64,000 nucleotides of DNA from Rhodococcoides fascians NBRC 12155 = LMG 3623 (GCF_001894785.1 NZ_BCWW01000011.1:62001-126000), one strand, 5' to 3'; positions 34,358-45,198 are shown, counted from the first letter of the stretch. Translations and numbers: made by a program. Notes: generated by a model not told the origin, from the letters alone.

Positions 34358-34439
34358 CGGCACTGATCATCGTCAGGCCGGGATGTCTGACGGTCGCGAT
34401 ATCTTGAACGACTTTGTTGGTGGCCAGAAGGAGGTGCAC

Positions 34440-35054
34440 ATGATGATGGACACGTCTCGGGGTTCGCGCTACGCACTGTCGTTCACCAGCGGTGCGCTTC
34501 TCATGCGCGAAGCGCTCATCGCTGCTCCGATGTACCTCCGCGAGCACGACTGGATGAAGGTCCGCCAGCTCATTGATGACGACAACCTGCTCCAGTCTCG
34601 AACCGTTGCTACCGGACGGCGGCTCGCTCGCGAGGTTGCCCAGCGTCTTTCCGTCCTGAGCGACGGCGAACTCGAATTAGTAATCGACGCGACGACATCA
34701 GAGCGCGGTCACCTGTTGTGGACTGCCGCATGCCGCCGCTACAGCCTGATCGGCGAGTTCGCCGAAGAGGTCCTTCGTGAGCGCTTTCTTCTCCTGACAG
34801 CCACGCTCGATTACGACGACTTCGACGGGTTCATCCGGAGCAAGGCGCTCTGGCACGAAGAGGTCGCGAACCTCAAGAGCTCCACCCTGCAGAGGCTCCG
34901 CTCCAACCTGTTTCAGATGCTCGTCGAGGCAGTGCTTCTCACGGATGACGGCCGAATCGTCCCCACCGTGCTGTCATCTCGCGTCTCCGACGTGCTGTAT
35001 GCCCGCGCTCCGAGCGACATTCGCTTCTTCCCCACGGCAGTGGGTGTGCAATGA
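34440..35054 (+). CDS. brxA: BREX protein BrxA (DUF1819)
   Basis: A 204-residue BrxA, a small mostly helical protein required in type 1 BREX phage defence; family members have been reported to bind DNA. Landmarks are RYALSFTSGALLMREALIAA near the N-terminus, ATGRRLAREVAQRLSVLSDG near residue 55, and the C-terminal ALWHEEVANLKSSTLQRLRS. The ATG at 34440 follows a near-perfect AGGAGG five bases upstream. The stop overlaps the brxB start (ATGA). Order brxA-brxB-brxC-pglX-pglZ-brxL is the standard type 1 layout. Confidence 0.93.
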   Translation: MMMDTSRGSRYALSFTSGALLMREALIAAPMYLREHDWMKVRQLIDDDNLLQSRTVATGRRLAREVAQRLSVLSDGELELVIDATTSERGHLLWTAACRRYSLIGEFAEEVLRERFLLLTATLDYDDFDGFIRSKALWHEEVANLKSSTLQRLRSNLFQMLVEAVLLTDDGRIVPTVLSSRVSDVLYARAPSDIRFFPTAVGVQ

Positions 35055-35650
35055 GCAGCGTCGACCTAGCCAAGCAAGAGAAGCACCTGTTCGCAGTGCT
35101 CAGCAGTAAGCGGTTTCTCCAGATGGAGGGCCTCGGCAACGAAGTGCCGTTCTTCATCTACCCATATCCGCCGGAGGACGCTCTTGCGGTCGCGCAGATC
35201 AAGAAGCGGGTCAAGAACAGACTGAGCCAGATGGGCATCAACGTTCGCGAGGTCAACCTCTACGACCTCTCGGTCGAGATCCTCAAGGAACGCGGCGTGT
35301 GGGAACGCGTACTCGCCGCGGAGCCCGACCAAGACAAAGACGACTTCCGCGAGCTCCTCCAAGGCATGCTGGATCCGCAGCTCCACCTCGCGCCCGCCAT
35401 TCGCTCCAAGGTCGACGACGGCGACTTCGACATCTTCTTCCTCACCGGAATCGGCGAGGTCTTCCCGTACATCCGGTCACACAACGTGCTGAACAACCTC
35501 CAGAGCGTCGTGACCGGCAAACCAATGCTCATGTTCTTCCCCGGCCGCTACGAGCAGTCCGACACCCTCGGATCCACGCTCGTGCTCTTCGGTCGGCTGA
35601 AGGACGATCAGTACTACCGGGCCAAGAACATCCTGGAACAGGAAGCGTGA
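35051..35650 (+). CDS. brxB: BREX protein BrxB (DUF1788)
   Basis: A 199-residue BrxB of normal length. Visible family features are the PFFIYPYPPEDALAVAQ stretch near residue 33, VNLYDLSVEILKERG near residue 65 and, near the end, MLMFFPGRYEQSDTLGST. BrxB is essential for type 1 BREX defence, but its biochemical role is not settled. It overlaps brxA by 4 nt and its stop lies at the brxC start, so the three are translationally coupled. Confidence 0.93.
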   Translation: MSSVDLAKQEKHLFAVLSSKRFLQMEGLGNEVPFFIYPYPPEDALAVAQIKKRVKNRLSQMGINVREVNLYDLSVEILKERGVWERVLAAEPDQDKDDFRELLQGMLDPQLHLAPAIRSKVDDGDFDIFFLTGIGEVFPYIRSHNVLNNLQSVVTGKPMLMFFPGRYEQSDTLGSTLVLFGRLKDDQYYRAKNILEQEA

Positions 35651-35655
35651 CAACG

Positions 35656-38600
35656 ATGTTGCTGAACGAGATCTTCGCTAAGGACGTGCAACGTCCGATC
35701 GAGGGCGTCATCAAGGCGGACGACACTGCGCATCTGCGTACCGAGGTGGACGAGTACGTCCTGACCAATGAGGCAGCCAAAGGCCTTGAGCTTCTACTCG
35801 AGGCCTACACGAATTACACCAACGCCAACGGGGTGTGGATCTCAGGCTTCTTCGGTTCGGGTAAGTCGCACCTTCTGAAGATGCTCGCTCACCTTCTCGG
35901 CGACGTCGAGGGCCAGACGTTCGACCGCACCAAGGCCACGGAAAGCTTCCGCGCCAAGGCAGCTGGCGCTTTCCTGCCCGCCCTTCTGACAAAGGCCGAG
36001 CGCATCCCTGCCAAGAGCCTGCTGTTCAACATCGATCAGAAGGCCACGCTCATCACGAAGGATCAGACCGACGCCTTGCTGAAGGTGTTCGTGAAGGTCT
36101 TCGACGAGAGTCGCGGTTACTACGGAAACCAGGGCCACGTGGCTCGCTTCGAACGAGACCTCGACAACCGCGGTCAGTACGTAGCGTTCAAGGGCGCGTA
36201 CAGGCGAATCTCTGGCCGTGACTGGACCCAGGGGCGCGAGGAGGGCGTTCTCGAAGAACCCAACGTCGCCGCGGCCTACGCCGAGGTGAGCGGTCAGGGA
36301 GGAGCACCGACCAACATCCTCACCAAGTACCGCAACGAGTACTCGGTTTCCATCGAGGACTTCGCCGAGGAAGTCACCACGTGGCTCAACAAGCAGTCCG
36401 ACGGCTTCCGGCTCAACTTCTTCGTGGACGAGGCGGGCCAGTTCATCGGCTCGAACACCCACTTGATGCTCAACCTCCAGACGATTGCGGAGAGCCTCAA
36501 CACCAAGTGCCAGGGCCGCGCGTGGGTGTTCGTAACCTCGCAGGAGGACATGGACAAGGTCGTCGGAGACCGAACCAAGCAACAGGGCAACGATTTCTCG
36601 AAGATCCAGGCGCGCTTCAAGACTCGCGTGAAGCTCACCAGCGCCGATGTCGAAGAAGTCATCCGCAAACGCCTGCTGGAGAAGAACGCGGCAGGTGCCG
36701 CCGCACTCAGCGTCATCTACAACAAGGAGGCGGCCAACTTCAAGACCCTGTTTGACTTCGTCGATGGGGCGAAGGGCTACCGCAACTACACCGACGAAGC
36801 TCACTTCGTCGGTACCTATCCGCTTGTGAGCTACCAGTTCCCGCTGTTTCAAGCGGCAATCGAAGGCATCTCCGATCACAACGTTTTCGAGGGGCGCAAC
36901 AGCTCGGTGGGCGAGAGGTCGATGCTCGGCGTCGTCCAGCAGGTCGCCAAGGATATCGGCGACGTGGAGGTCGGTCGCCTGGCCACCTTCGACCACATGT
37001 TTGCCGGTATCCGAGCGTCGTTGAAGTCGGCGGCTCAGCGCTCCATCGACGTCGCTGAGCGAAACCTCGACAACTTGCTCGCGATCCGCCTCCTCAAGGC
37101 ACTCTTCCTCGTCAAGTACGTCGAGAGCTTCCGGGCCACACCGCGCAACCTGACCGTGCTCGTCTATGACCGCTTCGGCCTCGATCTGCCCGCGTTGTCG
37201 GCGGAGGTCAAGGAAGCGCTCACGCTGCTGGAGGCGCAGACCTACGTCCAGCGTAACGGCACCATCTTTGAGTACCTGACCAATGAAGAGCAGGTCATCG
37301 AAGAAGAGATTAAGAACGTCGACTTCGACTCCTCCGAGGTGAGCGCACGACTCTCCAGGATGCTCTCTGGCGACGTCATCAAGACCAACAAACTCCGCTA
37401 CGCAAAGAACGGTCAGGACTTCCCATTCGGCTTCAAACTCGACGACCAGATCCACGGCCCCCAACGGGAACTTTCAATTCACTTCATCACACCGGAGTAC
37501 CCGTTCACGGCAGACGAGACGCGGATGCACAGCGCCGGGAAGGACGAACTGCGCGTCATCCTCGAGCCAGACGCTCGCGTGCTCGCAGATCTCCGCCTAC
37601 TAATCAAGACGGAGAAGTACACGAAACGCAAGCAGACCAGCGCACTTTCGGCAATCGAGGATCAGATCCTTCGATCCAAAGCTGCTCAGAACGTCGACCG
37701 CGAGAAGGAACTCATTGGGCGTCTCCGTCGCGCCGTGGGTGAAGCTGCGCTGATCATCAACGCCACCGACGTCTCCTCGAGCTCGCAGGACGGGCTTGCC
37801 CGCGTGACCGACGGTTTCCAGGACCTCGTCAGCCGCACCTACACTCAGTTGAAACTGCTCGACGGCGTTACCTATGCCGAGCAGCAGGTGGCCGGGGCGG
37901 CTAATCCGGACAGCGGCCTCTTCGACCCCGCGGCGTGGACTAAGCTCGCCATTCCCGGCGAGGAGGTGCTGTCGTTCGTTCTCCGCAAGGAGGCACAAGG
38001 TGAGCAGGTCACCGTCAAGGCGATCGTCGACGCCTTCCAGGCAAAGCCCTACGGGTGGGACCTCGCCTCGATCGAAGTATTCGTGGCCTTCCTGATCGGT
38101 GCCTCGAAGGTGACCCTGACAGTGGACGGTAACGTCCTCAAGCGAAGCGAAGTGGCGGCTGTGCTTCGGAATACGCAGAAGCATTCGCACGCAGTCGTCG
38201 CTCCGCAGAAAACGTTCGACGAACGTAAAGTCACCGCCTTCCGAAAGTTCTGCACGGACTTCTTCGACGATGCCAACGCGCCAAAAGATCCCCTCGAGCT
38301 GGCCCGCTACGGTGCTAACAGGCTCAAGGTCAAGCTCGGCGAACTAAAGGCCGTCGCCACTGGCTCGAAGTACCCGTTCGTGGAGCAACTCCACGGCCCC
38401 ATCGGTTTGCTCGACCAGGCAGCAGGCAAACCCAACGAGTGGTACCTCACCGACTTCAATCTTGGCGATGAACTACTCGACGCCAAGGAAAGCACCGCCG
38501 ACCCGATCCAGTCGTTCCTCAACGGGGCGCAAAGTGCGATCTATGACGAGGCCGTAGCACTGCTCGCCACACACAGCAGCAACCTCAGGTATCTGCCCGA

Positions 38601-39123
38601 CGGCAGTGACAAGAGTGTCCGGTCTGGGCTCGCGGACCCAAATGCTTTCCGGGGCAACCGGATGGCGCAGCTCAAGAAGACCACCGACGAACTTCGCAGC
38701 CTCATAGACGACGTCATCGCTGCCAACCGGGAGAGTGTCGCCACCTCGATCGAAGGACGCAGGATCGAGCTTGTCGCCGGCGCCTATTACGAGAAGGCCA
38801 CCGCTGAAGCCCAACAGGGCGTCGTCCGGCGGATCGACCTGACGCTCTCGCGAATCGGCGCAGAGAGCCAGGTGGCCCTCATTCTGCAGATCGGAACCGA
38901 CTTCGAGGCCAGCGTGTATCCCTCGCTGGTCGACCAACTGGCCGCGTCCCAACAGGCCAGCGGGGACGGTCCGCCCCCGAAGCAGACGGTGGCGGTCAAG
39001 TCCGTCGTTGTGCCAGGAGCCACTGGCGTCCTCGAAACAGAGGACGACGTCGACAACTACCTCACCGAGCTCCGTGAAGCGCTGCTCCAGACCCTAGACG
39101 ACGGAAAGCGAATCTCACTCTGA
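35656..39123 (+). CDS. brxC: BREX ATPase BrxC
   Basis: A 1155-residue P-loop ATPase (PglY/BrxC family), the core motor of the BREX complex. It starts MLLNEIFAKDVQRPIEGVIK, very close to the family start, with Walker A GFFGSGKSHL at residues 64-73 and a Walker B-like NFFVDEAGQFI near residue 255. The frame is open upstream to 35299 inside brxB; I use ATG 35656 with AGGAAG upstream, while GTG 35647, overlapping the brxB stop, would add three residues. The stop overlaps the pglX ATG by one base. Length and order are normal for type 1 BREX. Confidence 0.93.
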   Translation: MLLNEIFAKDVQRPIEGVIKADDTAHLRTEVDEYVLTNEAAKGLELLLEAYTNYTNANGVWISGFFGSGKSHLLKMLAHLLGDVEGQTFDRTKATESFRAKAAGAFLPALLTKAERIPAKSLLFNIDQKATLITKDQTDALLKVFVKVFDESRGYYGNQGHVARFERDLDNRGQYVAFKGAYRRISGRDWTQGREEGVLEEPNVAAAYAEVSGQGGAPTNILTKYRNEYSVSIEDFAEEVTTWLNKQSDGFRLNFFVDEAGQFIGSNTHLMLNLQTIAESLNTKCQGRAWVFVTSQEDMDKVVGDRTKQQGNDFSKIQARFKTRVKLTSADVEEVIRKRLLEKNAAGAAALSVIYNKEAANFKTLFDFVDGAKGYRNYTDEAHFVGTYPLVSYQFPLFQAAIEGISDHNVFEGRNSSVGERSMLGVVQQVAKDIGDVEVGRLATFDHMFAGIRASLKSAAQRSIDVAERNLDNLLAIRLLKALFLVKYVESFRATPRNLTVLVYDRFGLDLPALSAEVKEALTLLEAQTYVQRNGTIFEYLTNEEQVIEEEIKNVDFDSSEVSARLSRMLSGDVIKTNKLRYAKNGQDFPFGFKLDDQIHGPQRELSIHFITPEYPFTADETRMHSAGKDELRVILEPDARVLADLRLLIKTEKYTKRKQTSALSAIEDQILRSKAAQNVDREKELIGRLRRAVGEAALIINATDVSSSSQDGLARVTDGFQDLVSRTYTQLKLLDGVTYAEQQVAGAANPDSGLFDPAAWTKLAIPGEEVLSFVLRKEAQGEQVTVKAIVDAFQAKPYGWDLASIEVFVAFLIGASKVTLTVDGNVLKRSEVAAVLRNTQKHSHAVVAPQKTFDERKVTAFRKFCTDFFDDANAPKDPLELARYGANRLKVKLGELKAVATGSKYPFVEQLHGPIGLLDQAAGKPNEWYLTDFNLGDELLDAKESTADPIQSFLNGAQSAIYDEAVALLATHSSNLRYLPDGSDKSVRSGLADPNAFRGNRMAQLKKTTDELRSLIDDVIAANRESVATSIEGRRIELVAGAYYEKATAEAQQGVVRRIDLTLSRIGAESQVALILQIGTDFEASVYPSLVDQLAASQQASGDGPPPKQTVAVKSVVVPGATGVLETEDDVDNYLTELREALLQTLDDGKRISL

Positions 39124-42100
39124 TGGAGACTGCACCACTCAAATCCTTCGCGACGTGGGCGCGCACCGCACTCATTCGCGAAGTCACCGCGCGCATCGCC
39201 GTCGTGCTAGCACCGGCGTCACCGGAGCGAGTCGAGCAGCCCACAATCGTTTCCGCCCTTGAGAAATCCGTCAACGCCGCAGGGGGTGGCGACAAGGGTC
39301 GGTCGGCCGTGGCGGACCGGGTCGCCTACACCTGGTTCAACCGAATCATCGCTCTGCGCTTCATGGACGCCAACGGCTACACCGGTATCGGAGTCGTCTC
39401 GCCCCAAATGGGAGTTGACGTTGGCCAGCCAGAGATCCTCGCCGAGGCGAAGCGAGGCAACATCGACCCCGAAGTAGTCGGCCAGAAGGCTCGTGAGACC
39501 GTCACGGCGCTGCTCAACGGAACCCGACGCAGTGACGACCCGCAGGGCGAGACCTATGCGCTGCTGCTCGCCGAGTACTGCCGCTACTGGAACCGCTCCA
39601 TGCCGTTCATGTTCGAGCGTGCAGGCGACTTCACTGAGTTGCTCATCCCGGCCAACCTCCTCGCCGACGAGTCGGTGCTGAACCGTGCGACGAAGGTCCT
39701 GACATCGGACGTGTGCCAGGACGTCGAGGTGATCGGCTGGCTGTACCAGTTCTACATCTCGGAGCGGAAAGATGAGGTCTTTGCCGGCTTCAAGAAGAAC
39801 AAGAAGGCTGGCGCGGATGAAATCCCGGCTGCCACTCAACTTTTCACACCGCACTGGATCGTTCGATATCTTGTCGAGAACTCACTCGGGCGACTGTGGA
39901 TGCTGAACCGCCCGAACTCGCGCCTGATCGACCAAATGGAGTACTACATTGCTCCTGTCGATGTAGAAACCGACTTCCTCAAAATCGATAGCCCCGAAGA
40001 GCTCAAAGTCATTGATCCCGCCTGCGGTTCGGGTCATATGCTCACCTACGCTTTCGACCTGTTGTGGGCGATCTACGAGGACGAAGGCTACGCCCCATCT
40101 CAGATCCCCGGACTGATCCTTACAAATAATCTTTACGGCACTGAGATTGATCCACGGGCCGGGGCGCTCGCCGCCTTCGCGCTCACGATGAAGGCCCGCG
40201 CGAGGCAGCGGACGTTTTTCAACAATCAGGTCGAGCCAAATGTTTGCGTAATCGATCCGATCTCGTTCGACCTCAACGAGATCGACATTCTCCTCAGTTC
40301 GGGCGACGATCGCCAAGAGCAGATTTCCTTCTGGAACCAATTCGCGGATGCCGACACTTTCGGATCTCTGATCGAGCCCAACGCCGACCAGACTTCTGAA
40401 CTCGCGCGTAATCTTGAAACCCTCGACGATAGCGGAGACCTGTTCAATGCTGACGTCATCTGCCGGGCCGAACGCGTCGTACGTCAGGCTGAATTCCTCG
40501 CGACGACGTACGCAGTCGTCATCACGAATCCTCCGTATATGGGTACCGGGAACATGAGCGGCTCACTATCTTTGTGGCTAAAGGCGAACTATCCAAGCAC
40601 GCGCTTCGATCTAATGACTGCGTTCATGGCTAGAGCGTTGTCACTTTGTTTAAAAGGAGGCGTGGTCGGCATGATCAATCTGCCTTCTTGGATGTTCTTG
40701 AGTTCGTACATAACGATGCGGTCAGAGTTACTAAAACGGGCCTGCATTGCTTCGATGCTTCACCTCGGCCGAGGGGTCTTTGGCTCCGATTTTGGCTCGG
40801 TCGCATTCGTGATTTGCCGTCAACCGCCAGTGGCAGACACTGGGGGTTCGTACCGCCGACTGTTCGATACAAGCTCCGAAGTCCGGTCCAACTCGGTGAT
40901 AGAGGCGCGCTTTCAGGAGCGTAACCGCGATCGATACGAGGTTCGACAAAAGGACCTTGAATCCCTTCCAGGGACGCCGATTGCCTACTGGCTGTCCCCA
41001 GCCATGCGAACAGCATTTCGTGTCGGCCAGCCGATGATCGAAGTGGCAGAGCCGCGCCAGGGGATGGCCACGGCGGAAAACGCCCGGTTCCTGCGCCTCT
41101 GGTTCGAGGTTTCAGGAGATAGGTTTGGTCGCGGTTGCACCCGTGAAGTCGCCCGCACAAGTTCCTTCAAGTGGTTCCCGTACAACAAGGGCGGGGAGTA
41201 TCGGAAGTGGTACGGAAATCATGAATGGGTTGTGAACTGGCAGAACGATGGAGCTGAGCTCTACGCTGAACGACCCAAGGCTGTTGTTCGAAGCCCGCAA
41301 ATGTACTTCCGCCCATCGGTCTCGTGGTCCAAGGTTGGAATCGGGATTCCGGCGTTTCGTTACTTCCCTGCCGGGTTCCTATTCGACGTGGCAGGCACGT
41401 CAATCTTCGCCTCTGAAGAGCGACTGCTTCAGATAGCTGCCATCTGTAACTCGAATGTAGTTCAGGCGATGCTGGCCGCAACGTCACCCACCTTGAATGT
41501 GGAGGTGGGAACTATCGCCCAGCTTCCTGTGGTTGAGGTCTCAAGGACTGTGACCGAGGCGGCCCACGAGTTGATCGGGATTCATCGCGATGACTGGAAT
41601 AGGCAAGAAAACTCCTGGGATTTCTCAACTCTCGACCTTGTGGAGACGAGGGAGCTGACGGTTAATGGAGCCGTCCAGGCAGTTCTCAAGTTCGGGCGTC
41701 GCCTGGCCGATGAGGTCCGCACTCTCGAAACCGAGATGAACGCCGAGATTGCACAGGCATACGGCCTGGAGGAAGAAGTCAACCCGGACGTACCTCTTAA
41801 GCGCGTCACACTTAATGCCAATCCTGAGTTCCGCTACGGGGTGGGGCTCACTCAGACTGAGCTTGCGGCCCGTTTCGCAACGGACCGAGTGGGCGCCCTC
41901 ATCTCATACGCCGTGGGTTGCATGTTTGGTCGCTACAGCCTGGACGAGCCGGGCCTGATCCTTGCAGACCAAGGCGCCACGTTGCAGGACTATCTAGCCA
42001 AGATTCCGTCGCCGTCGTTCGTGCCGGACGCAGACAATGTGCTCCCCGTCGTGGACGGTGATTGGTTCGAGGACGACATCGTTGCCCGGTTCCGGCATTT

Positions 42101-42611
42101 TCTTCGTGCGGCTTTTGGTGAAAAGCATTTCGAGGAAAACCTTCGGTTCGTTACCGAGGCGCTCGGGGTGAAGGAGTTGCGCGACTACTTCGTGAAGTCC
42201 TTCTACAAAGACCACATCCAGCGGTATAAGAAGCGTCCGATCTACTGGTTGTTCTCCAGTCCGAAAGGCTCGTTCAACGCGCTGATCTACATGCATCGTT
42301 ACACGCCATCGACGGTCTCGACGGTGCTCAATGAGTACCTGCGCGAGTACAAGGCCAAGCTGGGGTCCAGCCTTCAGCATCATGAGCGCTTCGCCTCGGG
42401 CGGCGGTCCACCTCGGGAATCAGCTGCGGCTCAGAAAGAAGTGGACCGGCTCCGCAAAGTTCTGCTGGAGCTCGACGAGTACGAGCACGATGTGATGTAT
42501 CCCTTGGCAACCAAACAGATCGAGATCGATCTGGATGACGGCGTGAAGACAAACTACCCGAAATTTGGTGCCGGGCTGAAAAGGATTATCGGGTTGGATG
42601 TGGCGGAATGA
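39123..42611 (+). CDS. pglX: BREX DNA adenine methyltransferase PglX (BrxX)
   Basis: A 1162-residue N6-adenine methyltransferase that marks host DNA at a non-palindromic BREX site and is needed for defence. The SAM motif VIDPACGSGHMLTYAFD is near residue 296 and the catalytic motif NPPYMG near residue 470; the C-terminal half contains the target-recognition region. The full length is intact, with no frameshift or repeat tract of the kind that causes phase variation. It starts on the brxC stop (TGATG). The target sequence cannot be read from the protein. Confidence 0.94.
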   Translation: METAPLKSFATWARTALIREVTARIAVVLAPASPERVEQPTIVSALEKSVNAAGGGDKGRSAVADRVAYTWFNRIIALRFMDANGYTGIGVVSPQMGVDVGQPEILAEAKRGNIDPEVVGQKARETVTALLNGTRRSDDPQGETYALLLAEYCRYWNRSMPFMFERAGDFTELLIPANLLADESVLNRATKVLTSDVCQDVEVIGWLYQFYISERKDEVFAGFKKNKKAGADEIPAATQLFTPHWIVRYLVENSLGRLWMLNRPNSRLIDQMEYYIAPVDVETDFLKIDSPEELKVIDPACGSGHMLTYAFDLLWAIYEDEGYAPSQIPGLILTNNLYGTEIDPRAGALAAFALTMKARARQRTFFNNQVEPNVCVIDPISFDLNEIDILLSSGDDRQEQISFWNQFADADTFGSLIEPNADQTSELARNLETLDDSGDLFNADVICRAERVVRQAEFLATTYAVVITNPPYMGTGNMSGSLSLWLKANYPSTRFDLMTAFMARALSLCLKGGVVGMINLPSWMFLSSYITMRSELLKRACIASMLHLGRGVFGSDFGSVAFVICRQPPVADTGGSYRRLFDTSSEVRSNSVIEARFQERNRDRYEVRQKDLESLPGTPIAYWLSPAMRTAFRVGQPMIEVAEPRQGMATAENARFLRLWFEVSGDRFGRGCTREVARTSSFKWFPYNKGGEYRKWYGNHEWVVNWQNDGAELYAERPKAVVRSPQMYFRPSVSWSKVGIGIPAFRYFPAGFLFDVAGTSIFASEERLLQIAAICNSNVVQAMLAATSPTLNVEVGTIAQLPVVEVSRTVTEAAHELIGIHRDDWNRQENSWDFSTLDLVETRELTVNGAVQAVLKFGRRLADEVRTLETEMNAEIAQAYGLEEEVNPDVPLKRVTLNANPEFRYGVGLTQTELAARFATDRVGALISYAVGCMFGRYSLDEPGLILADQGATLQDYLAKIPSPSFVPDADNVLPVVDGDWFEDDIVARFRHFLRAAFGEKHFEENLRFVTEALGVKELRDYFVKSFYKDHIQRYKKRPIYWLFSSPKGSFNALIYMHRYTPSTVSTVLNEYLREYKAKLGSSLQHHERFASGGGPPRESAAAQKEVDRLRKVLLELDEYEHDVMYPLATKQIEIDLDDGVKTNYPKFGAGLKRIIGLDVAE

Positions 42612-42696
42612 CTCGAATCGCAGCCTTGGTGGTGAGCAACCCCCTAAATGGGACCGCTCACGTTGGTAAACCGTCGCGGCGAATTCGAGGTCTTCC

Positions 42697-45186
42697 ATGA
42701 GTGGCATTCGTGATCACCTGGTGCGTCGATTCGAGGGAACACGGGTCGTGTTCTGGCATGACCCCGATGGCCAGTACACCGCAGACTTGGACGGTCTCGA
42801 TCTGGTGGATGTGGAGACGCTCTGCGTCGCAGACAACGAGTACGGCATCAAGCAGCGGTTGCTGCACGACGAGCCAGCGGGCAAGTTTCTCGTCTACCGC
42901 TCTGGGCAGGTGCCTAGCGGGATCGGCAACTGGCTACTCGATCTGGAGCTGGCCTACGGAGTATTCACTGCGGATCGCACGTCCCTGGTCGCTCAAGAAC
43001 TCGGTCTCACTGGGAACGGCATCGCTGAGGTCGTCCAGGCGCATGAGAAGTTCTTCAATGCCGGTAAACGCATTCACAGTCTAAAGGGGCTGCTGAAACC
43101 TGACGACGACCCGACAGTCGTGCGCGCCAAGATGACCGCGGTGGTGCTGGGCCTTAAGGATTCGCACAGTCTGTTGGAGGTCACCCGGACGCTTCTGATG
43201 GAGAACGCCAAGGGCATCCGAACGAAGTACGACGCCCTCGTCGACTACGCACTGGACGACTTCTATTGGCGCGGCGTCGCTTCCATCTATGGATACGAGT
43301 CTCCGACTCCGAGCATCGACGACTTCGTGTTGTGGACCTTTCGCAAGGCGATCGAAGGCTTTGCGTCGGAACGACCGGGCGGCCTGCAGAACATACAGCT
43401 CGATTTCGCCAGCCTCCGCAACGACCGGCGCAGCCAGGAGTCGCTCGCCACGCTCGCCAAGCGCGCGGCTGTCGACCTCGACTACGCCTCCTCCATCGAA
43501 GACGCGAGCTTCCGCGACCTCGCAGCGGTCGACCTATTCGAAGAGACTGACCAGAAGATCCTCAGCGACCTAGCACGCGCGGTGGCCGAGCGAACCGTCA
43601 CCGCGCGAGAAGTCGCCGAGGTCGTGCGTGCGCGGCAGAGCAGCGTATGGATCGATGGTTATAAGCAGCTCTATACGGCGATCGCCTGCGCGTCAGAGTT
43701 GCTGACCGAACTGGTATCGCTGAACCTCGTTGCGCAGTCGTTCGACGAGGCACTGGAGCGGTACCGCCGCGAATGGTTCCGTATCGACCAACTCTATCGG
43801 CAGTTCACCTTCGCCTATCGCACCTACGAAGGCCCGCATCCGCTTGGACCGCTTCGTGACCGAGTTGAGAAGCGCTACACCAACACATTCGTCTACGAAC
43901 TGGGCAATGCTTGGCAGCAGAAGGTCGACGATACGAGCGCGTGGACGTCGTCCGTCCTGCGATCGCAAACCTCCTTCTACGCCGACTATGTCGAGCCGCT
44001 GGTGCGCGACGGCGACAAGAAGGCGGTCGTCATCATCTCCGATGCGCTGCGTTACGAGGTGGCCGACGAGCTCGGCTCCCGCATCCGCCAGGAGGATCGT
44101 TTCGACGCCTCACTCGACGCGGTCCTCGGTGTCCTGCCTAGTTACACACAATTGGGAATGGCAGCACTGCTGCCTCACACCACCCTCAAGCACTCCGGTG
44201 ACGCGAAGATAGTGCTGGCGGACGACCAGCCCACTAACGGAACAGTCCTACGCGGCAAAATCCTTAAGCACGTTGGTGGTTCGGCGATCCAGGCCGAGGA
44301 CTTCAAGGCCTTGAGTGCTGACGAGCGCCGGGAGCTATTCAAAGCCAACCGGGTACTGTACGTCTACCACAACCGCATCGACGCCACCGGCGACAAGCCC
44401 GGCACCGAGCGGCAGGTCTTCGAGGCCGTCGAGGACTCCCTGCGCGACATCGTCGACCTCGTGAAGAAGCTGGCCAACGCCAACGCCACGAACATCTTCA
44501 TCACGGCCGACCACGGATTCCTCTTCCAAGACGACGCCCTCGCTGATTCGTTCTTCCTCTCGACGAAGCCGCAGGGCGACGACATCAAGGTGGTCAACCG
44601 CCGCTACATCCTCGGGCGCGGCCTCAAGATCGACATCGCCTTCAACACGTTCACCTCTGCACAACTCAACCTCGGCAGCGACTTCGAGGTGCAGATCCCC
44701 AAATCGATTCATCGACTCCGACTACCCGGTGGCGGCACGCGATTCGTCCACGGCGGCTCCACACTTCAGGAAGTCGTCGTACCGGTTCTCGCTGTCAACA
44801 AGAAGCGCAAGACCGACACCCGCTTGGTCAACGTCGAGGTGTGGCCGGAGTCCGACAAGATCACCACGGGGCAGGTCGTCGTTCGCCTGTTCCAGTCCGA
44901 GCCGGTGAGCGACAAGGTCCAACCGCGCACCGTCCGTGCTGGCCTCTACGTCGGGGAAACCCTGATCTCGAACCAAATTGAATTGGCTTTCGATCAGTCC
45001 TCAACCGATAAGCGGGACCGCTACCAGAGCGCTCACATGTTGCTTAGCCAGGACGCCAACGACTACAACAACCGCGCGGTTGATTTCCGAATTGAAGAGC
45101 GCATCCCCAATACCAACCAATGGCGCGTCTACGCGAAGGCTATTTACACGTTGAAGCGTTCGTTTGCCTCGGATTTCGACTTCTAA
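42697..45186 (+). CDS. pglZ: BREX phosphatase-domain protein PglZ (BrxZ)
   Basis: An 829-residue PglZ protein of the alkaline phosphatase superfamily, a core BREX component. It begins SGIRDHLVRRFEGTRVVFWH, with the family-typical FWHDPDG, and has the metal-site segments VVIISDALRYEVADELGSRI near residue 445 and FITADHGFLF near residue 602. ATG 42697 follows a GAGG site. An 85-bp gap from pglX holds no gene. The length fits type 1 PglZ. Confidence 0.94.
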   Translation: MSGIRDHLVRRFEGTRVVFWHDPDGQYTADLDGLDLVDVETLCVADNEYGIKQRLLHDEPAGKFLVYRSGQVPSGIGNWLLDLELAYGVFTADRTSLVAQELGLTGNGIAEVVQAHEKFFNAGKRIHSLKGLLKPDDDPTVVRAKMTAVVLGLKDSHSLLEVTRTLLMENAKGIRTKYDALVDYALDDFYWRGVASIYGYESPTPSIDDFVLWTFRKAIEGFASERPGGLQNIQLDFASLRNDRRSQESLATLAKRAAVDLDYASSIEDASFRDLAAVDLFEETDQKILSDLARAVAERTVTAREVAEVVRARQSSVWIDGYKQLYTAIACASELLTELVSLNLVAQSFDEALERYRREWFRIDQLYRQFTFAYRTYEGPHPLGPLRDRVEKRYTNTFVYELGNAWQQKVDDTSAWTSSVLRSQTSFYADYVEPLVRDGDKKAVVIISDALRYEVADELGSRIRQEDRFDASLDAVLGVLPSYTQLGMAALLPHTTLKHSGDAKIVLADDQPTNGTVLRGKILKHVGGSAIQAEDFKALSADERRELFKANRVLYVYHNRIDATGDKPGTERQVFEAVEDSLRDIVDLVKKLANANATNIFITADHGFLFQDDALADSFFLSTKPQGDDIKVVNRRYILGRGLKIDIAFNTFTSAQLNLGSDFEVQIPKSIHRLRLPGGGTRFVHGGSTLQEVVVPVLAVNKKRKTDTRLVNVEVWPESDKITTGQVVVRLFQSEPVSDKVQPRTVRAGLYVGETLISNQIELAFDQSSTDKRDRYQSAHMLLSQDANDYNNRAVDFRIEERIPNTNQWRVYAKAIYTLKRSFASDFDF

Positions 45187-45198
45187 GGAAGGTACGTG

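Noticed and set aside
35842-37464. A 540-codon minus-strand open frame opposite brxC
   Set aside because: It is an antisense shadow of brxC, with Val/Leu/Asp-rich low-information sequence and no recognisable motif.
42612-42696. Possible small gene or slipped-strand tract between pglX and pglZ
   Set aside because: The 85 bp contain no homopolymer or repeat suited to phase variation and no open frame of note.
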